Assembly (NCBI GenBank): GCA_030998225.1
Contig: JAPYXD010000728.1
Location: forward strand, 558,001 to 622,000
DNA: 64,000 nucleotides
Source: Diplolepis rosae
Lineage: Eukaryota; Arthropoda; Insecta; Hymenoptera; Diplolepididae
Reading direction: 5' to 3'
Shown piece after piece: positions 62,857 to 64,000 of this stretch. The number at the start of each line of letters is the position of its first letter. Position 1 is the first letter of the stretch. The notes under the pieces are model-generated. The model was not told where the DNA came from, searched no databases, and saw nothing but the letters and a program-made list of their open reading frames with translations. A program made the position numbers and the translations under genes.

Positions 62857-63370
62857 TGAATTAAGTGTTTTGGAATTCGTGCGTACGTTTGACACTACGT
62901 ACGTACGTTTGATTCTACGGTACGTGGCATTGGGCATCGCATGAGTCCGGAGTTGGATGTTTACAATCGACGAGGTTACCAATACGTTCTTCACTTCATC
63001 AACGCTTAGGAAAACTTCTCCAGGTTGTTTTTCTCTCTCTTTCATCGAACATAAGGGCTGCTCTTTCTTTATATCTCTCGTTTGGATGGTTAACCAGGGT
63101 CGGAGTGGCAGTTCCCGGCGAAGGTAAACCAGGTGGTTATCATCCCACTAGTAATATAATAATGCTAGTGTGGATGAGTAAGCGTCAAAATTATCGTCAC
63201 GACTTAGTCCCTACAAGATCTTAGGCCAGGTCCGGGTGCGGATGGACCAAGGTAAACTCACCCCAAAATCCGAGTAGGATGGGAGGTTTACACCAATTTT
63301 TTCTCACTTTATATATCAGGTTAATCGACTCATCAGAGAGGACGCCGTTCCCTTTGGACACTTTGGCATT
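62857..63370. other. Unassigned, GC-balanced, with short repeats of GTACGTTTGA
   Basis: ACGTACGTACGTTTGA-like words near 62880-62912. 63060-63290 is GC-balanced and may be part of a retroelement, but nothing can be named. Confidence 0.3.
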
Positions 63371-63374
63371 ACTA

Positions 63375-64000
63375 TTGGGTGAGCAACAAGGTCATTTCGC
63401 TTTTTTCCACTAGATTATTCCCATAGATTATTGCCATAGATATTTCCCATAGATTATTCAGTAAAAAAAAGTTTCAAGCGTTGTTGTTTATTTTTATTGT
63501 TTTGTATTGATTCGAAATGGAGATTCCAGACAGTCATTTCCGTCACATTTTACTTTATTACTTCCGAAAAGGTAAAAACGTAGTGCAAGCTCAGAAAAAG
63601 TTGTATGATGTTTATGGTATAAAATCCTTAACATATTTTCAGTTCCAGAATTGGTTTGCTTGTTTTCGTCCTGGAGATTTTGACCTCAAAGATGCACCAT
63701 GCTCTGGACGCCCAACTGAAGTTGACGACGACAAAATAAAAGCAAAGATAGAAAATAACCGGCGTAGTACGACACGAGAGATCGCAGAGAAGCTGAACAT
63801 ATCACATACATGCGTTGAAAGACATTTGAAACAACTTGGTTACGTTATTAGGCTCGGTATTTGGGTTCCTCACAAATTGAACGAAATTCAACTCACCAAA
63901 CGAATTTCCATTTGCGATTCACTGCTGAAACGTAACGAAACCGATCCATTTTTAAAGCGAATCATGCTGAGTGTTTGGTGGGATTTCAAAGGTATTGTTT
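63375..64000 (+). mobile_element. Mariner element running off the window, internally deleted
   Basis: TA (63373-63374) precedes TTGGGTGAGCAACAAGGTCA, a mariner tip. The leader includes repeats of CCCATAGATTATT (63418-63462). The transposase starts at 63517. The right end lies outside the window. Confidence 0.85.
63517..64000 (+). pseudogene. Mariner transposase, first catalytic region deleted; continues beyond the window
   Basis: ATG at 63517. MEIPDSHFRHILLYYFRKGK, then FQNWFACFRPGDFDLKDAP and GRPTEVDDDKIKAKIENN give the first helix-turn-helix and linker. TTREIAEKLNISHTCVERHL is the second helix-turn-helix, and LGYVIRLGIWVPHKL matches the mariner W-V-P-H-x-L box. After LLKRNETDPFLKRI the text jumps directly to MLSVWWDFKGIV. 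The segment with the first catalytic Asp (usually V-T-G-D-E-K-W) is therefore missing and the enzyme would be dead. The frame is otherwise open to the window end. Confidence 0.85.

Overview
The window is AT-rich eukaryotic DNA. The repeats (mariner, pogo, hAT, Penelope-like, R1-like LINE, DIRS and gypsy), GT-AG introns and a broken Polinton/adintovirus-type fragment point to an arthropod, most likely an insect; the species cannot be read from the sequence. Nearly everything is mobile DNA, mostly broken and repeatedly nested. Only one candidate host-type gene (about 41.1-43.1 kb) was found. Nothing indicates bacterial DNA, a CRISPR array or an rRNA.

Layout. 1-4.65 kb: the right-hand part of a hAT transposon with very long inverted arms. 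4.85-5.45 kb: a Penelope-like (PLE) fragment. 5.9-14.4 kb: a mosaic of an unclassified zinc-finger transposon, R1-like LINEs, a mariner and a foldback repeat. 15.4-16.9 kb: a pogo-like transposase with an intron. 17.4-20.2 kb: PLE remains with hammerhead-like motifs. 22.5-39.05 kb: a three-level nest. An outer hAT-like element (22514-39052, 8-bp target duplication GGTTATTC) contains a structurally complete DIRS-type tyrosine-recombinase retrotransposon (about 25543-38820), which in turn contains a second hAT element (30134-38593, 8-bp duplication CACGGCAT). The innermost element has terminal inverted arms of 2.8-2.96 kb, where hAT elements normally have arms of tens of bases.

39-49.2 kb: MITEs, the host-type gene, a truncated mariner and a DNA transposon of unrecognised class (45492-48149). 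49.2-51.4 kb: mariner and gypsy relics. 51.4-64 kb: diverged tandem repeats, AT-rich DNA, an inverted PLE 3' end with a GIY-YIG domain and two hammerhead-like motifs, a MITE with an internal 149-bp duplication, a tRNA-like sequence between direct repeats, a Polinton-like fragment and a mariner running off the end.

How the parts relate. The two hAT copies share a nonsense codon at the same site and have lost complementary parts of the transposase, so neither could move itself. The DIRS element carries gag, RT/RNase H and recombinase frames with one visible frameshift, so it is comparatively young. Coordinates of arms and relics are read by eye and may be off by a few to tens of bases; 8-bp duplications and TIR tips were checked base by base.
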